Origin: Lysobacterales bacterium
GTDB lineage: Bacteria; Pseudomonadota; Gammaproteobacteria; Xanthomonadales; Rhodanobacteraceae
Reading direction: 5' to 3'
DNA length: 35,460 nucleotides
Assembly (NCBI GenBank): GCA_017305055.1
Contig: JAFKMZ010000069.1
Coordinates: forward strand, 1-35,460
The notes under the pieces were generated by a model. The model worked only from the letters and a program-made list of their open reading frames with translations, did not search any database and had not been told where the DNA came from. Shown piece after piece: positions 1 to 8,697 of this stretch. Within the stretch, counting starts at the first letter, position 1. Each line of letters begins with the position of its first letter. The position numbers and the translations under genes were made by a program.

Positions 1-756
1 TTCATCAGCGACATCATCGATCAGGTAGGCCGGCGTTCCCTGGCGCTGCGCAAGCTCGCACAGGCGGTTCGAGTTGGAGCTGTTGACCGAGCCGATGATC
101 AACATGAGGTCCACCTCGGCGGCGAGGCGGCGCACCGCGTCCTGGCGGTTCTGCGTGGCATAGCAGATGTCATCCTTGCGCGGGCCCTCGATGTTCGGAA
201 AGCGTTCGCGCAGCGCGGCGATGATGGCCCTGGTGTCATCGACGGACAAGGTGGTCTGCGTGACGTAGGCCAGGCGCTGCGGCTGGCTTGGCGCCAGGCG
301 CGCGACGTCGGCCAGCGACTGGACGAGAAGAATCTCCCCGCCGTGGTCGGGCTTCCACTGGCCGAGCGTACCCTCGACCTCCGGATGCCGGGCATGGCCG
401 ATCAGCACCACGCTGTAACCGTCGCGCCCCAGCCTCGACACTTCCATATGCACCTTGGTCACCAGCGGGCAGGTCGCATCCAGCACGCGCAGGCTGCGCC
501 GCTCGGCTTCCGCACGCACCTGCTGCGACACGCCGTGGGCGCTGAACACCACCAGTGCACCGTCCGGCACGTCGTGCAGCTCGTCGACAAACACCGCACC
601 GGCGGCGCGCAGCCGCTCGACCACGTGCCGGTTGTGCACCACTTCGTGGCGGACGTAGACGGGAGAGCCGTAGGCCTCCAGCGCGCGGTCGACGATGGCG
701 ACGGCGCGGTCCACTCCGGCACAAAAACCGCGTGGATTGGCGAGCAGAATGTCCAG
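1..756 (-). CDS. ispH: 4-hydroxy-3-methylbut-2-enyl diphosphate reductase (IspH/LytB), 3' end outside window
   Basis: Last enzyme of the MEP isoprenoid pathway: a cytoplasmic [4Fe-4S] enzyme that reduces HMBPP to IPP and DMAPP. The 252 visible codons contain [21 protein letters not shown] and [11 protein letters not shown], which supply the three cluster cysteines C12, C96 and C198, plus H41, H124 and E126. These positions match the E. coli numbering almost exactly if codon 1 is the CTG at 756-754. A TGA lies in frame four codons upstream, and no ATG, GTG or TTG lies between it and C12, so CTG is the only start that keeps C12. A GAGG Shine-Dalgarno stands 7-8 nt before it. About 60 C-terminal residues lie beyond the window. 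It follows lspA by 78 bp, as the last gene of the murJ-ribF-ileS-lspA-ispH series. Confidence 0.95.
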   Translation of the reverse strand, partial: MDILLANPRGFCAGVDRAVAIVDRALEAYGSPVYVRHEVVHNRHVVERLRAAGAVFVDELHDVPDGALVVFSAHGVSQQVRAEAERRSLRVLDATCPLVTKVHMEVSRLGRDGYSVVLIGHARHPEVEGTLGQWKPDHGGEILLVQSLADVARLAPSQPQRLAYVTQTTLSVDDTRAIIAALRERFPNIEGPRKDDICYATQNRQDAVRRLAAEVDLMLIIGSVNSSNSNRLCELAQRQGTPAYLIDDVADE

Positions 757-834
757 ACGGCTACCTCACAAGTCGACTTGGCATGCGATGCCGCGCAGTA
801 TCGGGGGCGGCCAACATGCCGGCGATGTGGCGAA

Positions 835-1335
835 TTATCGCACGGGCCCGTCTTGCCTGCCGGCAAACAGGCCAAAGGCAATGAGCAGCACCGCGCCCAC
901 GCTGATGGCGCTGTCAGCCAGGTTGAACACCGGATAGTTCCATTGCCGGAAATAGACGTGGATGAAATCGGTGACCTGCGCCGCGTGCAGACGGTCGATC
1001 ACGTTGCCCAGCGCGCCACCGATGATCAGGGCCAGGGGCAGCGCCGTGCGCCAGTCGCGTCGTGGCGTACGGGCGAGCCACACCGCCATCGCGGCACAGA
1101 TCACCACCGCCAACGCCACGAACAGCCAGCGCTGCCAGCCGTCGCTGCCGGCCAGGAAACTGAAGGCCGCGCCGCGGTTGAAGGCCAGCGTCCAGTTGAG
1201 CAGGCCGGGGATCACCGGATGTGGCACGCCGGCCGGTTGCAGGCTGCTCAGCGCCCACCATTTGCTCAGCTGGTCGAGCACGATGACCAGGGCGGAAAGC
1301 AGCAACCAGGGCAGCGCGTTGGATTTGGCGGTCAT
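835..1335 (-). CDS. lspA: Lipoprotein signal peptidase (signal peptidase II)
   Basis: Inner-membrane aspartyl protease that removes signal peptides from diacylglyceryl-modified prolipoproteins. The 166-residue protein has four hydrophobic segments (about 10-22, 66-86, 97-110 and 138-158). The family motifs are present: VLDQLSKWW near residue 20, FNRGAAFSF at 52-60, GNVIDRL with catalytic D114, and FNLADSAI with catalytic D141. I chose the ATG at 1335 because GGGAG lies 8 nt upstream. A GTG 24 nt earlier is also in frame but has no ribosome site. The ileS stop is 27 bp upstream, so the two genes are very likely co-transcribed. Confidence 0.96.
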   Translation of the reverse strand: MTAKSNALPWLLLSALVIVLDQLSKWWALSSLQPAGVPHPVIPGLLNWTLAFNRGAAFSFLAGSDGWQRWLFVALAVVICAAMAVWLARTPRRDWRTALPLALIIGGALGNVIDRLHAAQVTDFIHVYFRQWNYPVFNLADSAISVGAVLLIAFGLFAGRQDGPVR

Positions 1336-1362
1336 GCAGAAACTCCCGAGCGTTGCCACCCA

Positions 1363-4300
1363 TCAGAACCAGCGGCGGTCCTCGCCCGGGCCCTCGACGT
1401 TGCCCACGCAACGCCCGCACAGCTCGGGATGCCCGGGATGGGTGCCGACATCGTCGCGTCGATGCCAGCAACGGATGCACTTGGCCGCCGTGCTGACGCT
1501 CGCCACCAGCCACGCTTCGGCGCCATCAAGCTCCACGCGCACCGCATCGGCGGGCCGCGCAGACAGCGGCGCCAGATCGAATCCGGAGACAATGAAGAAG
1601 AAACGCAGCTCCTCCGCCATGTCGGCATAGCGTGCCAGCAGGGCGTCGTCGGCGTACACCACCAGGTTGGCTTCCAGCGCGGCGCCCAGCAGCCCGGCAT
1701 TGCGCATGCCCTCGAGCACACGGGCGGCGGCCTCGCGCATGCGCAGCAGGTCCGCCCAGTAGCGCCGCTGCTCAGGTCCGGCCTGGGTGGCCTGCAGGCC
1801 CTGGTACCAGGTCTCGAACAACACGCTGTCGCCGCGTTTCTCCGACGCGCTGGTATCCGGCATGGCGTGCCAGATCTCCTCGGCGGTGAAGGCCAGGATC
1901 GGCGCCAGCCAGCGCACCAGGGCCTCGGTGATGCGGAACATGGCACTCTGCGCACTGCGCCGGCCGCGGCTGTCGGTCGGCATCGTGTAGAGCCGGTCCT
2001 TGGTGATGTCCAGGTACAGCGCGCCGAGCTCGTTGGCGCAGAAGTTCTGGATACGGGCGACGATCTCGGCGAAATCGTAGCGTTCGTAGGCGGCCAGCAC
2101 GGCCGTCTGCACGTCATGCGCCTGCTGCACTGCCCATTGGTCCAGCAGCAGGGTATCCGCCACCGGCAACAGATGCCTGGCCGGATCGAAGCCATCCAGA
2201 TTGCCAAGCAGGAACTTGGCCGTGTTGCGCAGGCGCCGATAGACGTCCGAAATCCGCTTCAGGATCTCGTCGGAAACCGTCATCTCGTTGCGGTAGTCGG
2301 CCGCCGCCACCCACAGCCGCAGCACGTCGGCACCCAGCACATCCATCACCTTCTGCGGGGCCACCACGTTGCCCAGCGACTTGGACATCTTGCGGCCGTT
2401 CGCGTCGACCGCGAAGCCATGCGTGAGCACGTTCTGGTAGGGCGCGCGGCCAGACATCGCCGACGAGGTCAACAACGAGGACTGGAACCAGCCGCGATGC
2501 TGGTCCGAACCCTCCAGGTACATCACCTCGTAGTGCGCGGCCGCGCCCTGCTGCAGCTCCGGGCGTCGCCCGAGCACGGCAAAATGGGTGACCCCGGAAT
2601 CGAACCAGACGTCCAGCACGTCGGTGACCTTTTCGTAGGCCGCAGCCTCCTCGCCCAGCAGTTCGGCAGGATCGAGCGCAAACCAGGCGTCGATGCCGCC
2701 CTGCTCGACCTTCTGCGCCACCTGCTCCAGCAAGGCCACCGAGTCGGGGTGCGGCTCCTGGGTCTGCCGGTGCACGAACAGCGCGATCGGCACACCCCAG
2801 GTGCGCTGCCGCGAGATGCACCAGTCCGGACGGCTGGCCACCATGCCGGCGATGCGCTCCTCGCCCCAAGTCGGCACCCAGCGCACAGCCTTGATTGCGG
2901 TCAACGCGGTCGCGCGCAGGTCCTGCTGCTCCATGGAGATGAACCACTGCGGCGTGGTGCGGTAGATCACCGGGGTCTTGTGCCGCCAGCAGCAGGGATA
3001 GCTGTGCTCGATCCTGGCGTGGGCAAGCAGCACGCCACGACGGCGCAGCAACTCGACGATGGCGTCATTGGCCTTCCAGATGTGCTGGCCGGCGAGCTGC
3101 AGGTCGTCCGCATCCGGCACGTCGGCGTGATAGGCACCATGTGCGCCGATGTAGTTCAGCAGGCCAATGCCGTAGTTGCGCGCGGCGACGAAATCCTCGA
3201 CGCCATGGTCGGGCGAGGTGTGCACCGCGCCGGTGCCGTCCTCGGCGCTGACATGGTCACCGAGGATCACCGGCACCTGGCGCGGATAGAACGGGTGCCG
3301 CAGCAGCACGCCTTCCAGCGCCCTGCCGGTGGCGTGCCCCAGCACCCTGCTCCCCTCCCCCTCCGGGAGAGGGGTTGGGGGTGAGGGTTCGGCGGAGTCA
3401 AGCAGTCGCGCTTCGGCCGCACCCTCTCCTGCCCTGCGGGCACCCTCTCTCCCGCAAGGGGACTCCTTATCAGTCGCCGGAGGGAGAGGGGAAGCAGGCT
3501 CTGTCGGCACGGCGGACGCGGCCTGGGCGTAACGCGCCAACACCTGATCCACCAGCGCGCTGGCCACCACCAGCAGCAGGCGCCGACCATCGCGTGCCGG
3601 CCCTTCGACCAGCGCGTACTCCAATTCCGGCCCCAGGGCGACGGCCTGGCTTTCCGGCAGGGTCCACGGCGTCGTGGTCCAGATCGGAATGGCCACCACG
3701 GCATCTCCGGCGTCGACCCCGAAGCGTGCCGCCAGGTTCCGGGCGTCGATGGCGTCATAGGCCACGTCCACCGCCGGCGAGGACTTGTCCGCATATTCGA
3801 TTTCAGCCTCGGCCAGCGCCGAGGCGCAATCGAAGCACCAATACACCGGCTTGGCGCCGCGCAGGACATGGCCGTTGGCGACGATCCGCGCCAGGGCACG
3901 CAGCATGTCCGCCTCGTAGTGGGCATCCATCGTGCGGTACGGATGCGCCCAGTCGCCAAGCACGCCGAGACGCTTGAAGCCATCGCGCTGGGTGTCGATC
4001 TGCTCGGCCGCGTACTCGCGGCATTTCTGCCGGAAGGCCGCGGCATCGAGCCTGTCACCGGCCTTGCCGTACTTCTTCTCCACCGCAATCTCGATCGGCA
4101 GGCCGTGGCAGTCCCAGCCAGGGACATAGGGCGAGCGGTATCCCGCCAGCAGCTTGGACTTGACCACGATGTCCTTGAGCACCTTGTTGACCGCATGGCC
4201 GATATGGATCGGCCCATTGGCGTAGGGCGGCCCGTCGTGCAGGACGAAGACCTTGTCGCGCCCCGAGGCATGGCGCTGGATCTGACCATACAGGTCCTCA

Positions 4301-4404
4301 CGCTCCCATTGCGCGCGCCACAACGGCTCGCGGCGTGGCAGGTCGGCACGCATGGGGAACGCGGTCTGCGGCAGGTTGATGGTGCTCTTGTAGTCCTTGC
4401 TCAT
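1363..4404 (-). CDS. ileS: Isoleucyl-tRNA synthetase with an in-frame repeat insertion
   Basis: Class I aminoacyl-tRNA synthetase that charges tRNA-Ile with isoleucine and edits mischarged valine. The 1013-residue protein contains HIGH at 67-70, the CP1 editing domain, [10 protein letters not shown] near residue 673, and a C-terminal zinc module with CIRCWH and CGRCVG. The start is the ATG before [19 protein letters not shown], the family's normal N-terminus; in-frame upstream codons look non-coding. The protein is longer than usual (about 940 residues) because about 50 low-complexity residues rich in P, E, G and R (roughly 303-351, including [12 protein letters not shown]) interrupt the editing-domain region between VLARYAQAA and VLGHATG. 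They are encoded by a repeat element, listed separately. Both catalytic motifs and the zinc module are intact, so the enzyme is probably functional. Confidence 0.97.
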   Translation of the reverse strand: MSKDYKSTINLPQTAFPMRADLPRREPLWRAQWEREDLYGQIQRHASGRDKVFVLHDGPPYANGPIHIGHAVNKVLKDIVVKSKLLAGYRSPYVPGWDCHGLPIEIAVEKKYGKAGDRLDAAAFRQKCREYAAEQIDTQRDGFKRLGVLGDWAHPYRTMDAHYEADMLRALARIVANGHVLRGAKPVYWCFDCASALAEAEIEYADKSSPAVDVAYDAIDARNLAARFGVDAGDAVVAIPIWTTTPWTLPESQAVALGPELEYALVEGPARDGRRLLLVVASALVDQVLARYAQAASAVPTEPASPLPPATDKESPCGREGARRAGEGAAEARLLDSAEPSPPTPLPEGEGSRVLGHATGRALEGVLLRHPFYPRQVPVILGDHVSAEDGTGAVHTSPDHGVEDFVAARNYGIGLLNYIGAHGAYHADVPDADDLQLAGQHIWKANDAIVELLRRRGVLLAHARIEHSYPCCWRHKTPVIYRTTPQWFISMEQQDLRATALTAIKAVRWVPTWGEERIAGMVASRPDWCISRQRTWGVPIALFVHRQTQEPHPDSVALLEQVAQKVEQGGIDAWFALDPAELLGEEAAAYEKVTDVLDVWFDSGVTHFAVLGRRPELQQGAAAHYEVMYLEGSDQHRGWFQSSLLTSSAMSGRAPYQNVLTHGFAVDANGRKMSKSLGNVVAPQKVMDVLGADVLRLWVAAADYRNEMTVSDEILKRISDVYRRLRNTAKFLLGNLDGFDPARHLLPVADTLLLDQWAVQQAHDVQTAVLAAYERYDFAEIVARIQNFCANELGALYLDITKDRLYTMPTDSRGRRSAQSAMFRITEALVRWLAPILAFTAEEIWHAMPDTSASEKRGDSVLFETWYQGLQATQAGPEQRRYWADLLRMREAAARVLEGMRNAGLLGAALEANLVVYADDALLARYADMAEELRFFFIVSGFDLAPLSARPADAVRVELDGAEAWLVASVSTAAKCIRCWHRRDDVGTHPGHPELCGRCVGNVEGPGEDRRWF
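3349..3495. repeat. Short repeat element with terminal inverted repeats, inserted in ileS
   Basis: About 147 bp bounded by imperfect inverted repeats: left end GCTCCCCTCCCCCTCCGG (3349-3366) and right end CCGGAGGGAGAGGGGAAGC (3477-3495). The interior has more G/C-strand-biased blocks (GGTTGGGGGTGAGGG at about 3373-3387, and CCCTCTCTCCCGCAAGGGG). This style of sequence is familiar as a dispersed intergenic repeat of many proteobacterial genomes. Here it lies inside ileS, keeps the reading frame and contains no stop in that frame. No transposase is present. I see no second copy in the window. Confidence 0.75.
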
Positions 4405-4489
4405 TGCCTGATTGCCATCGCTGTGATTCGTTGCTTCCCCATGGTGCGCACACCCGGGTGATATCGGGCCGCCAACGCGGCCGTGCACC

Positions 4490-5443
4490 TCATGCCCCAG
4501 CCAAGCTTGGGTTCATGCCCAGCACTTCGCGCGCCATCCGGGCGTCCAGCGCCATTTGTTCGCGCATGGGCTCGACGCCATCGAACCTGATCTCGTCGCG
4601 CAGCTTGGCGACAAACTCCACGCACATGCGCCGGCCGTACAGATCGCCGTCGAAATCGAACAAGTGCACCTCCAGCAGCGGTTCGCTCAGCGCATTGACG
4701 GTGGGGCGCAGGCCCAGGCTGGCGACGCCAGGCCAAAGGCAGTCATTCTCATCCAAGCCCACGCGCACAGCAAAGATGCCCTGCACCGGGCTGACCCGTC
4801 CGTGGAGTGGGATGTTTGCCGTGGGATAGCCCAGCTCGCGCCCAAGGCGACGCCCACGGCCCACGCGGCCCTCGATGCTGAAGGGATGGCCAAGCAAAGG
4901 TTCCACGCCGGCGAACTCACCAGCAGCAAGCAAGGCGCGCACCCGGCTGGCCGACACCCGCGTGCCGCCGACCAGCACCGTCGGCATGACCCAGGTGGCA
5001 AACGCCAAAGATGGACCCATGCGCTCGAGCAGCGCCACATCGCCCTGGCGCTTGTGCCCGTAGCGGAAGTCGCTGCCCACCCAGATCTCGCGCGCGCCCA
5101 CCCGCTCATGCAGCACGCGCTGCACGAAATCCTGCGCCGGCATGTGCGAGAGCTCGGCATTGAAGCGCAACAGCAGCACTTGTGCCATGCGCGCTGCCGC
5201 AAAGCCCCGCAGCTTCTCGCGCACGCTGGACAAACGGGGCATTGGCGTCGGGGAAAAAAACGCGCGCGGCAAGGGTTCGAAGCTGACCACCAGTGGGGTG
5301 CAGCCCAGCGCCTCGGCACGCAGACCGACCTGGGCCAGCAGCGCCTGGTGGCCGCGGTGCAGGCCGTCGAATGCCCCCACCGCCACCACGCTGCCGCGCG
5401 GGGCCAGGCAAGGGCCCGCGACATCCCTGGATAGCTTCATCAT
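4490..5443 (-). CDS. ribF: Bifunctional riboflavin kinase / FAD synthetase
   Basis: Converts riboflavin to FMN and then FMN to FAD. The 317-residue protein has an N-terminal nucleotidyltransferase domain with [15 protein letters not shown] (about residues 22-36) and a second conserved block, [15 protein letters not shown], near 141-155. The C-terminal riboflavin kinase domain has [15 protein letters not shown] near residue 200. Two adjacent ATG codons open the frame and neither has a clear Shine-Dalgarno sequence; I used the first. It lies 30 bp after murJ and 85 bp before ileS, all on the minus strand, in the gene order usual for gammaproteobacteria. Confidence 0.95.
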   Translation of the reverse strand: MMKLSRDVAGPCLAPRGSVVAVGAFDGLHRGHQALLAQVGLRAEALGCTPLVVSFEPLPRAFFSPTPMPRLSSVREKLRGFAAARMAQVLLLRFNAELSHMPAQDFVQRVLHERVGAREIWVGSDFRYGHKRQGDVALLERMGPSLAFATWVMPTVLVGGTRVSASRVRALLAAGEFAGVEPLLGHPFSIEGRVGRGRRLGRELGYPTANIPLHGRVSPVQGIFAVRVGLDENDCLWPGVASLGLRPTVNALSEPLLEVHLFDFDGDLYGRRMCVEFVAKLRDEIRFDGVEPMREQMALDARMAREVLGMNPSLAGA

Positions 5444-5473
5444 CGCGGCAGTATAACGATCATGTGCACCGCC

Positions 5474-7111
5474 TTACGGTGCTTTCGACAGGCTTGGCGC
5501 CGGCAATGGGCGCAGGTCGCGTGGACGCATGCCCAGCGCCAGCAACACGCCGACGTATACCCCGCCGCCAGCCGCCACCAGGATCGCCAGATGCCACAAC
5601 CGGGTGAGCACGGGTACACCGTGGGTCCACAACGGCCACCACCAGCGCCCGAGCAGCAGCACCGCCGCCATGGCCAGGCAGGCCAGGCCCAGGCGGGCCA
5701 GGTGCCGAGCCCATCCAGCCTGGAGCTGGTACACGCCGGCCTGCCGCAGCCAGCGCCACAGCAGCCACAGGTTGACGTAGGCCGCCACTGCGCTGGCCAT
5801 GCCCAGGGCCATGTGCAGACCCGGCAGGCGGCTGATCGCGTCGAACCAACCCAGGTTGCGCAGCGCCGGCGGCGCCCACAGCTCGAACAGCAACGCCACG
5901 AAGGCCACGTTCAGGACCATGTTGGTGAGCAGCGAGGCCACCGCCGCACGCACCGGCGTGCGCGTGTCCTGCCGCGCATAGAACGCCGGCAGCAGCACCT
6001 TGACCAGGGCGAATGCCGGCAGGCCGAAGCTCAGCGCGGTGATCGACAAGGTGGCCATGTCGGTGTCGTGCGCCAGCCAGCGCCCGTGCTGGAAGATCGT
6101 GGCCACCAGCGGCTTGGCCAGCAGCATCAGGCCGAACATCGCCGGCAACGCAATCAGGGTGGCCAGGCGCAGGCCCCAGTCCAGCGCGCGGGAAAACCCG
6201 TCGGTATCAGTGGCCACGAAATGCCGCGACAGCGAGGGCAGGATGACCGTGCCCAGGGCCACGCCAAACACGCCCAGCGGCAACTCCAGGAAACGGTCGG
6301 CCTGCGACAGCCAGGTCTGCGAACCAAGCACCAGGTACGATGCGATGACGGTGTCGAACAGCAGGTTGATCTGCGCCACCGAGGAGCCGAACAGGGTAGG
6401 CACCATCAAGTGCATGATCCGCCGCACGTGCGGGTGGTTCCAGCCCCAGCGCGGCAGGGTCAGCAGGTTCAATCCGCGCAGCGCCGGCAGCAGGAACAGC
6501 AGCTGCAGGATGCCGGCCAGCAGGATCGCCCAGCCCATGGCCATGATCGGCGGCTGCATGTGCCGCGAGAGCACCAGTGCACCGCCGATCATGCACAGGT
6601 TCAGGATCACCGGGGTCAGCGCCGGCAGACCGAAGCGGTGGAAGCTGTTCAGCGCGCCGCCGGACAGCGCCGTCAGCGACACGAACAGCAGGAACGGAAA
6701 GGTCAGGCGCAGCAGATCGACGGTGAGTGCGAACTTCTCCGGCTCGGCCAGAGCGCCCGGCGAGAACAGCATGGTCACCTGCGGCGCGAAGAAGATGCCG
6801 AGCGCGGTGACCACCAGCAGCACGCCGCCCAGCGTGCCCGAGACCTGCGCCATCAACTGCTTGAGCTCGGCGTGGCTGCGTGTCTCCTTGACCTGGGTGA
6901 ACACCGGCACGAAGGCGGTGGAGAACGAACCCTCGGCAAACAGGCGACGCATGAAATTGGGAATGCGGAATGCGACCCAGAACGCGTCGGTCGCACCGCT
7001 GGCACCAAACGCGGCGTTGATCGACATGTCGCGAACCAGGCCGAGCACGCGCGACACCAACGTCATCGCGCTGAACGACAACAACCCGCGGAACATGCTC
7101 GGAGACTTCAT
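5474..7111 (-). CDS. murJ: Lipid II flippase MurJ (MviN)
   Basis: Inner-membrane MOP-superfamily flippase that moves the peptidoglycan precursor lipid II to the periplasmic face. The 545-residue protein is almost entirely hydrophobic helices, consistent with the family's 14 segments. It has the family N-terminus FSAMTLVSRVLGLVRD followed by FGASGATDAFWVAFRIPN, with the conserved arginines in the first helix and loop. I chose the ATG at 7111 (KSPSMFRGLLSF) because in-frame sequence upstream is arginine/cysteine-rich and not protein-like; the ATG at 7096 is an alternative. It heads the minus-strand murJ-ribF-ileS-lspA-ispH series and is divergent from rpsT, the usual Xanthomonadales arrangement. 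Confidence 0.94.
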   Translation of the reverse strand: MKSPSMFRGLLSFSAMTLVSRVLGLVRDMSINAAFGASGATDAFWVAFRIPNFMRRLFAEGSFSTAFVPVFTQVKETRSHAELKQLMAQVSGTLGGVLLVVTALGIFFAPQVTMLFSPGALAEPEKFALTVDLLRLTFPFLLFVSLTALSGGALNSFHRFGLPALTPVILNLCMIGGALVLSRHMQPPIMAMGWAILLAGILQLLFLLPALRGLNLLTLPRWGWNHPHVRRIMHLMVPTLFGSSVAQINLLFDTVIASYLVLGSQTWLSQADRFLELPLGVFGVALGTVILPSLSRHFVATDTDGFSRALDWGLRLATLIALPAMFGLMLLAKPLVATIFQHGRWLAHDTDMATLSITALSFGLPAFALVKVLLPAFYARQDTRTPVRAAVASLLTNMVLNVAFVALLFELWAPPALRNLGWFDAISRLPGLHMALGMASAVAAYVNLWLLWRWLRQAGVYQLQAGWARHLARLGLACLAMAAVLLLGRWWWPLWTHGVPVLTRLWHLAILVAAGGGVYVGVLLALGMRPRDLRPLPAPSLSKAP

Positions 7112-7325
7112 GCGCGTGTGTGTGACCTTGCGGCGTTGGGTGCAGGTGGCGCCGAGGCTCCGGCGGCCGGCTGCGCACCGCCTCGTCCACAAGCCTGCCC
7201 TGATCGGCATGACGGCACGCTTCCGGCGTCGTAGTGTGCCAGCGAATGCGGTCCGGAGCCCAGCCGTGCCGGCCAGCGGACAGGTGGCCGGCACGTCCGG
7301 CCGGGCCAGACGGCATGGCGCAGCG

Positions 7326-7355
7326 TTGACGCACTTGCCTGTTAGGCCGCATAAT
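7326..7355 (+). promoter_or_regulatory. Sigma70-type promoter for rpsT
   Basis: TTGACG (7326-7331), an 18-bp spacer and CATAAT (7350-7355) resemble -35 and -10 boxes. Transcription would begin near 7362 and leave a leader of about 37 nt before rpsT. The rest of the 287-bp gap between murJ and rpsT shows nothing else I recognise. Confidence 0.6.
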
Positions 7356-7398
7356 TGCGCTCTTTTCCCGGCCCAACAACGCATTCCGGAGTTCTACC

Positions 7399-7662
7399 TT
7401 GGCCAATATCAAGTCCGCAAAGAAGCGCGTGCGGCAGTCCGAACGCAATCGCCTGCGCAACATCAGCGCGCGCTCCATGGTCCGTAGCGCCCTGCGCAAG
7501 GTTGTCAAAGCCATCGAGGCGAAGGACAAGGCCGCAGCCGTCGCCGCCTTTGCCACCGCCCAGCCGCTGATGGACCGCTACGCCTCGCGCGGCCTGATCC
7601 ACAAGAACAAGGCTGCCCGCCACAAGAGCCGCCTCAACGCGAAGATCCGCGAGCTGGCCTGA
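7399..7662 (+). CDS. rpsT: 30S ribosomal protein S20
   Basis: Primary 16S rRNA-binding protein of the small subunit. The 87-residue basic protein begins [17 protein letters not shown] and has the family ending in [19 protein letters not shown]. The start codon is TTG at 7399, with GGAG about 8 nt upstream. E. coli rpsT also starts with UUG, where the weak start is part of autogenous control, so this is probably genuine rather than an annotation problem. It is monocistronic, with its own promoter and a terminator 29 bp after the stop. Confidence 0.97.
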   Translation: MANIKSAKKRVRQSERNRLRNISARSMVRSALRKVVKAIEAKDKAAAVAAFATAQPLMDRYASRGLIHKNKAARHKSRLNAKIRELA

Positions 7663-7690
7663 CCGCCAGCCGCAATTCCACGCAACATCG

Positions 7691-7715
7691 AAAGCCGGCG
7701 CCAGCCGGCTTTTTC
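7691..7715 (+). terminator. Rho-independent terminator of rpsT
   Basis: An AAAGCCGGC / GCCGGCTTTTT hairpin with a short CCA loop runs into a T tract, directly after rpsT. Confidence 0.85.
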
Positions 7716-7814
7716 GTGGCCGTGATCCGACCGGTGCCACGCAGGCCTGACTGGCCGTCCGGCACCCGCCCACACGAGCGCTTATCATGGATGTTCTTTG
7801 CGGAGCATCCATCC

Positions 7815-8609
7815 ATGGCCGATTCGATCCTCTCCGAACGCCGCGGCACGGTACTGTGGCTTACCCTCAATCGGCCGCAGGTGCACAACGCCTTCGACGA
7901 CGGCTTGATCGCGGCATTGACCGCCGCGCTCGAGGCGGCGGATGCCGAACCACAGGTGCGCGCGGTCGTGCTGGCGGCCAACGGCAGCTGCTTCTCGGCC
8001 GGCGCGGACCTGAACTGGATGCGCTCGATGGCCGGCGCCACGGAGGAGCAGAACCGCGACGACTCGCTGCGCCTGGCCAGGCTGATGTGCACGCTGCAGT
8101 TCCTCTCCAAGCCGACCATCGCCCGGGTCCACGGCTCGGCCTACGGTGGCGGCGTGGGCCTGGTGGCGTGCTGCGACATTGCCGTCGGCGTGACCACGGC
8201 CAAGTTCGCGCTGTCCGAGGTGAAGCTCGGCCTCGTCCCGGCGGTGATCTCGCCGTACGTGATCGACGCCATTGGCGTGCGCCAGGCGCGCCGCCTGTTC
8301 CTCACCGGCGAGGTCTTCAGCGGCGAGCACGCCGCGCGCATCGGGCTGCTGCACGCGGCGGTAGCCCCGGAGGCGCTGGACGAGGAGATCGACCGCGTGC
8401 TGCACCTGGTGACCAAGGTGGCACCACAGGCCCAGCGTGAGGCCAAGCAGCTGGCGTTCCGTGTCGGCGGCATCGACCAGGCGCAGACGGAGGCCGTGGA
8501 CACCGCCAACGCCGCGCTGATCGCGCGCCTGCGCGTGGCCGAGGAAGGCCAGCACGGACTGGCCGCGTTCCTGGAAAAGCGCGCGCCGCGCTGGGTGGCC
8601 GGGAATTGA
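7815..8609 (+). CDS. liuC: Enoyl-CoA hydratase, probable 3-methylglutaconyl-CoA hydratase
   Basis: Crotonase-fold enzyme, 264 residues. The oxyanion-hole motifs are SAGADL (61-66) and YGGGVGL (110-116). E135 in SEVKLGLVPA matches the conserved catalytic glutamate. The family alone is broad; the assignment to leucine degradation (3-methylglutaconyl-CoA to HMG-CoA) comes from its neighbours, the methylcrotonyl-CoA carboxylase biotin subunit and HMG-CoA lyase. The start is the ATG at 7815, since upstream in-frame codons overlap the rpsT terminator zone. A small stem (ATGGATG / CATCCAT) lies at about 7787-7813, just before the start. liuD follows after 88 bp. Confidence 0.88.
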   Translation: MADSILSERRGTVLWLTLNRPQVHNAFDDGLIAALTAALEAADAEPQVRAVVLAANGSCFSAGADLNWMRSMAGATEEQNRDDSLRLARLMCTLQFLSKPTIARVHGSAYGGGVGLVACCDIAVGVTTAKFALSEVKLGLVPAVISPYVIDAIGVRQARRLFLTGEVFSGEHAARIGLLHAAVAPEALDEEIDRVLHLVTKVAPQAQREAKQLAFRVGGIDQAQTEAVDTANAALIARLRVAEEGQHGLAAFLEKRAPRWVAGN

Positions 8610-8697
8610 GCGCAGCCGGCCTGCCGGCAGCGCCGGCGACAGCCAATCTGCTAAGTTTGAGCAACCTACCGGATGCTCCAGCCAACGAAGGCACCGC

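Noticed and set aside
757-834. Possible fkpB between lspA and ispH, as in E. coli
   Set aside because: Only 78 bp separate the genes and no FKBP-like frame exists there.
343-3384. Very long open frame on the plus strand opposite ileS and lspA
   Set aside because: It is antisense to clear genes; the protein is His/Gln/Arg-rich with no domain. This is a normal by-product of GC-rich codon use. The same applies to long frames opposite liuD (8317-10944), ppk1 (23594-26491), murJ (5462-7234) and the propeller gene (32096-33511).
5444-5473. FMN riboswitch before ribF
   Set aside because: The gap to murJ is 30 bp and lacks any conserved RFN-element sequence.
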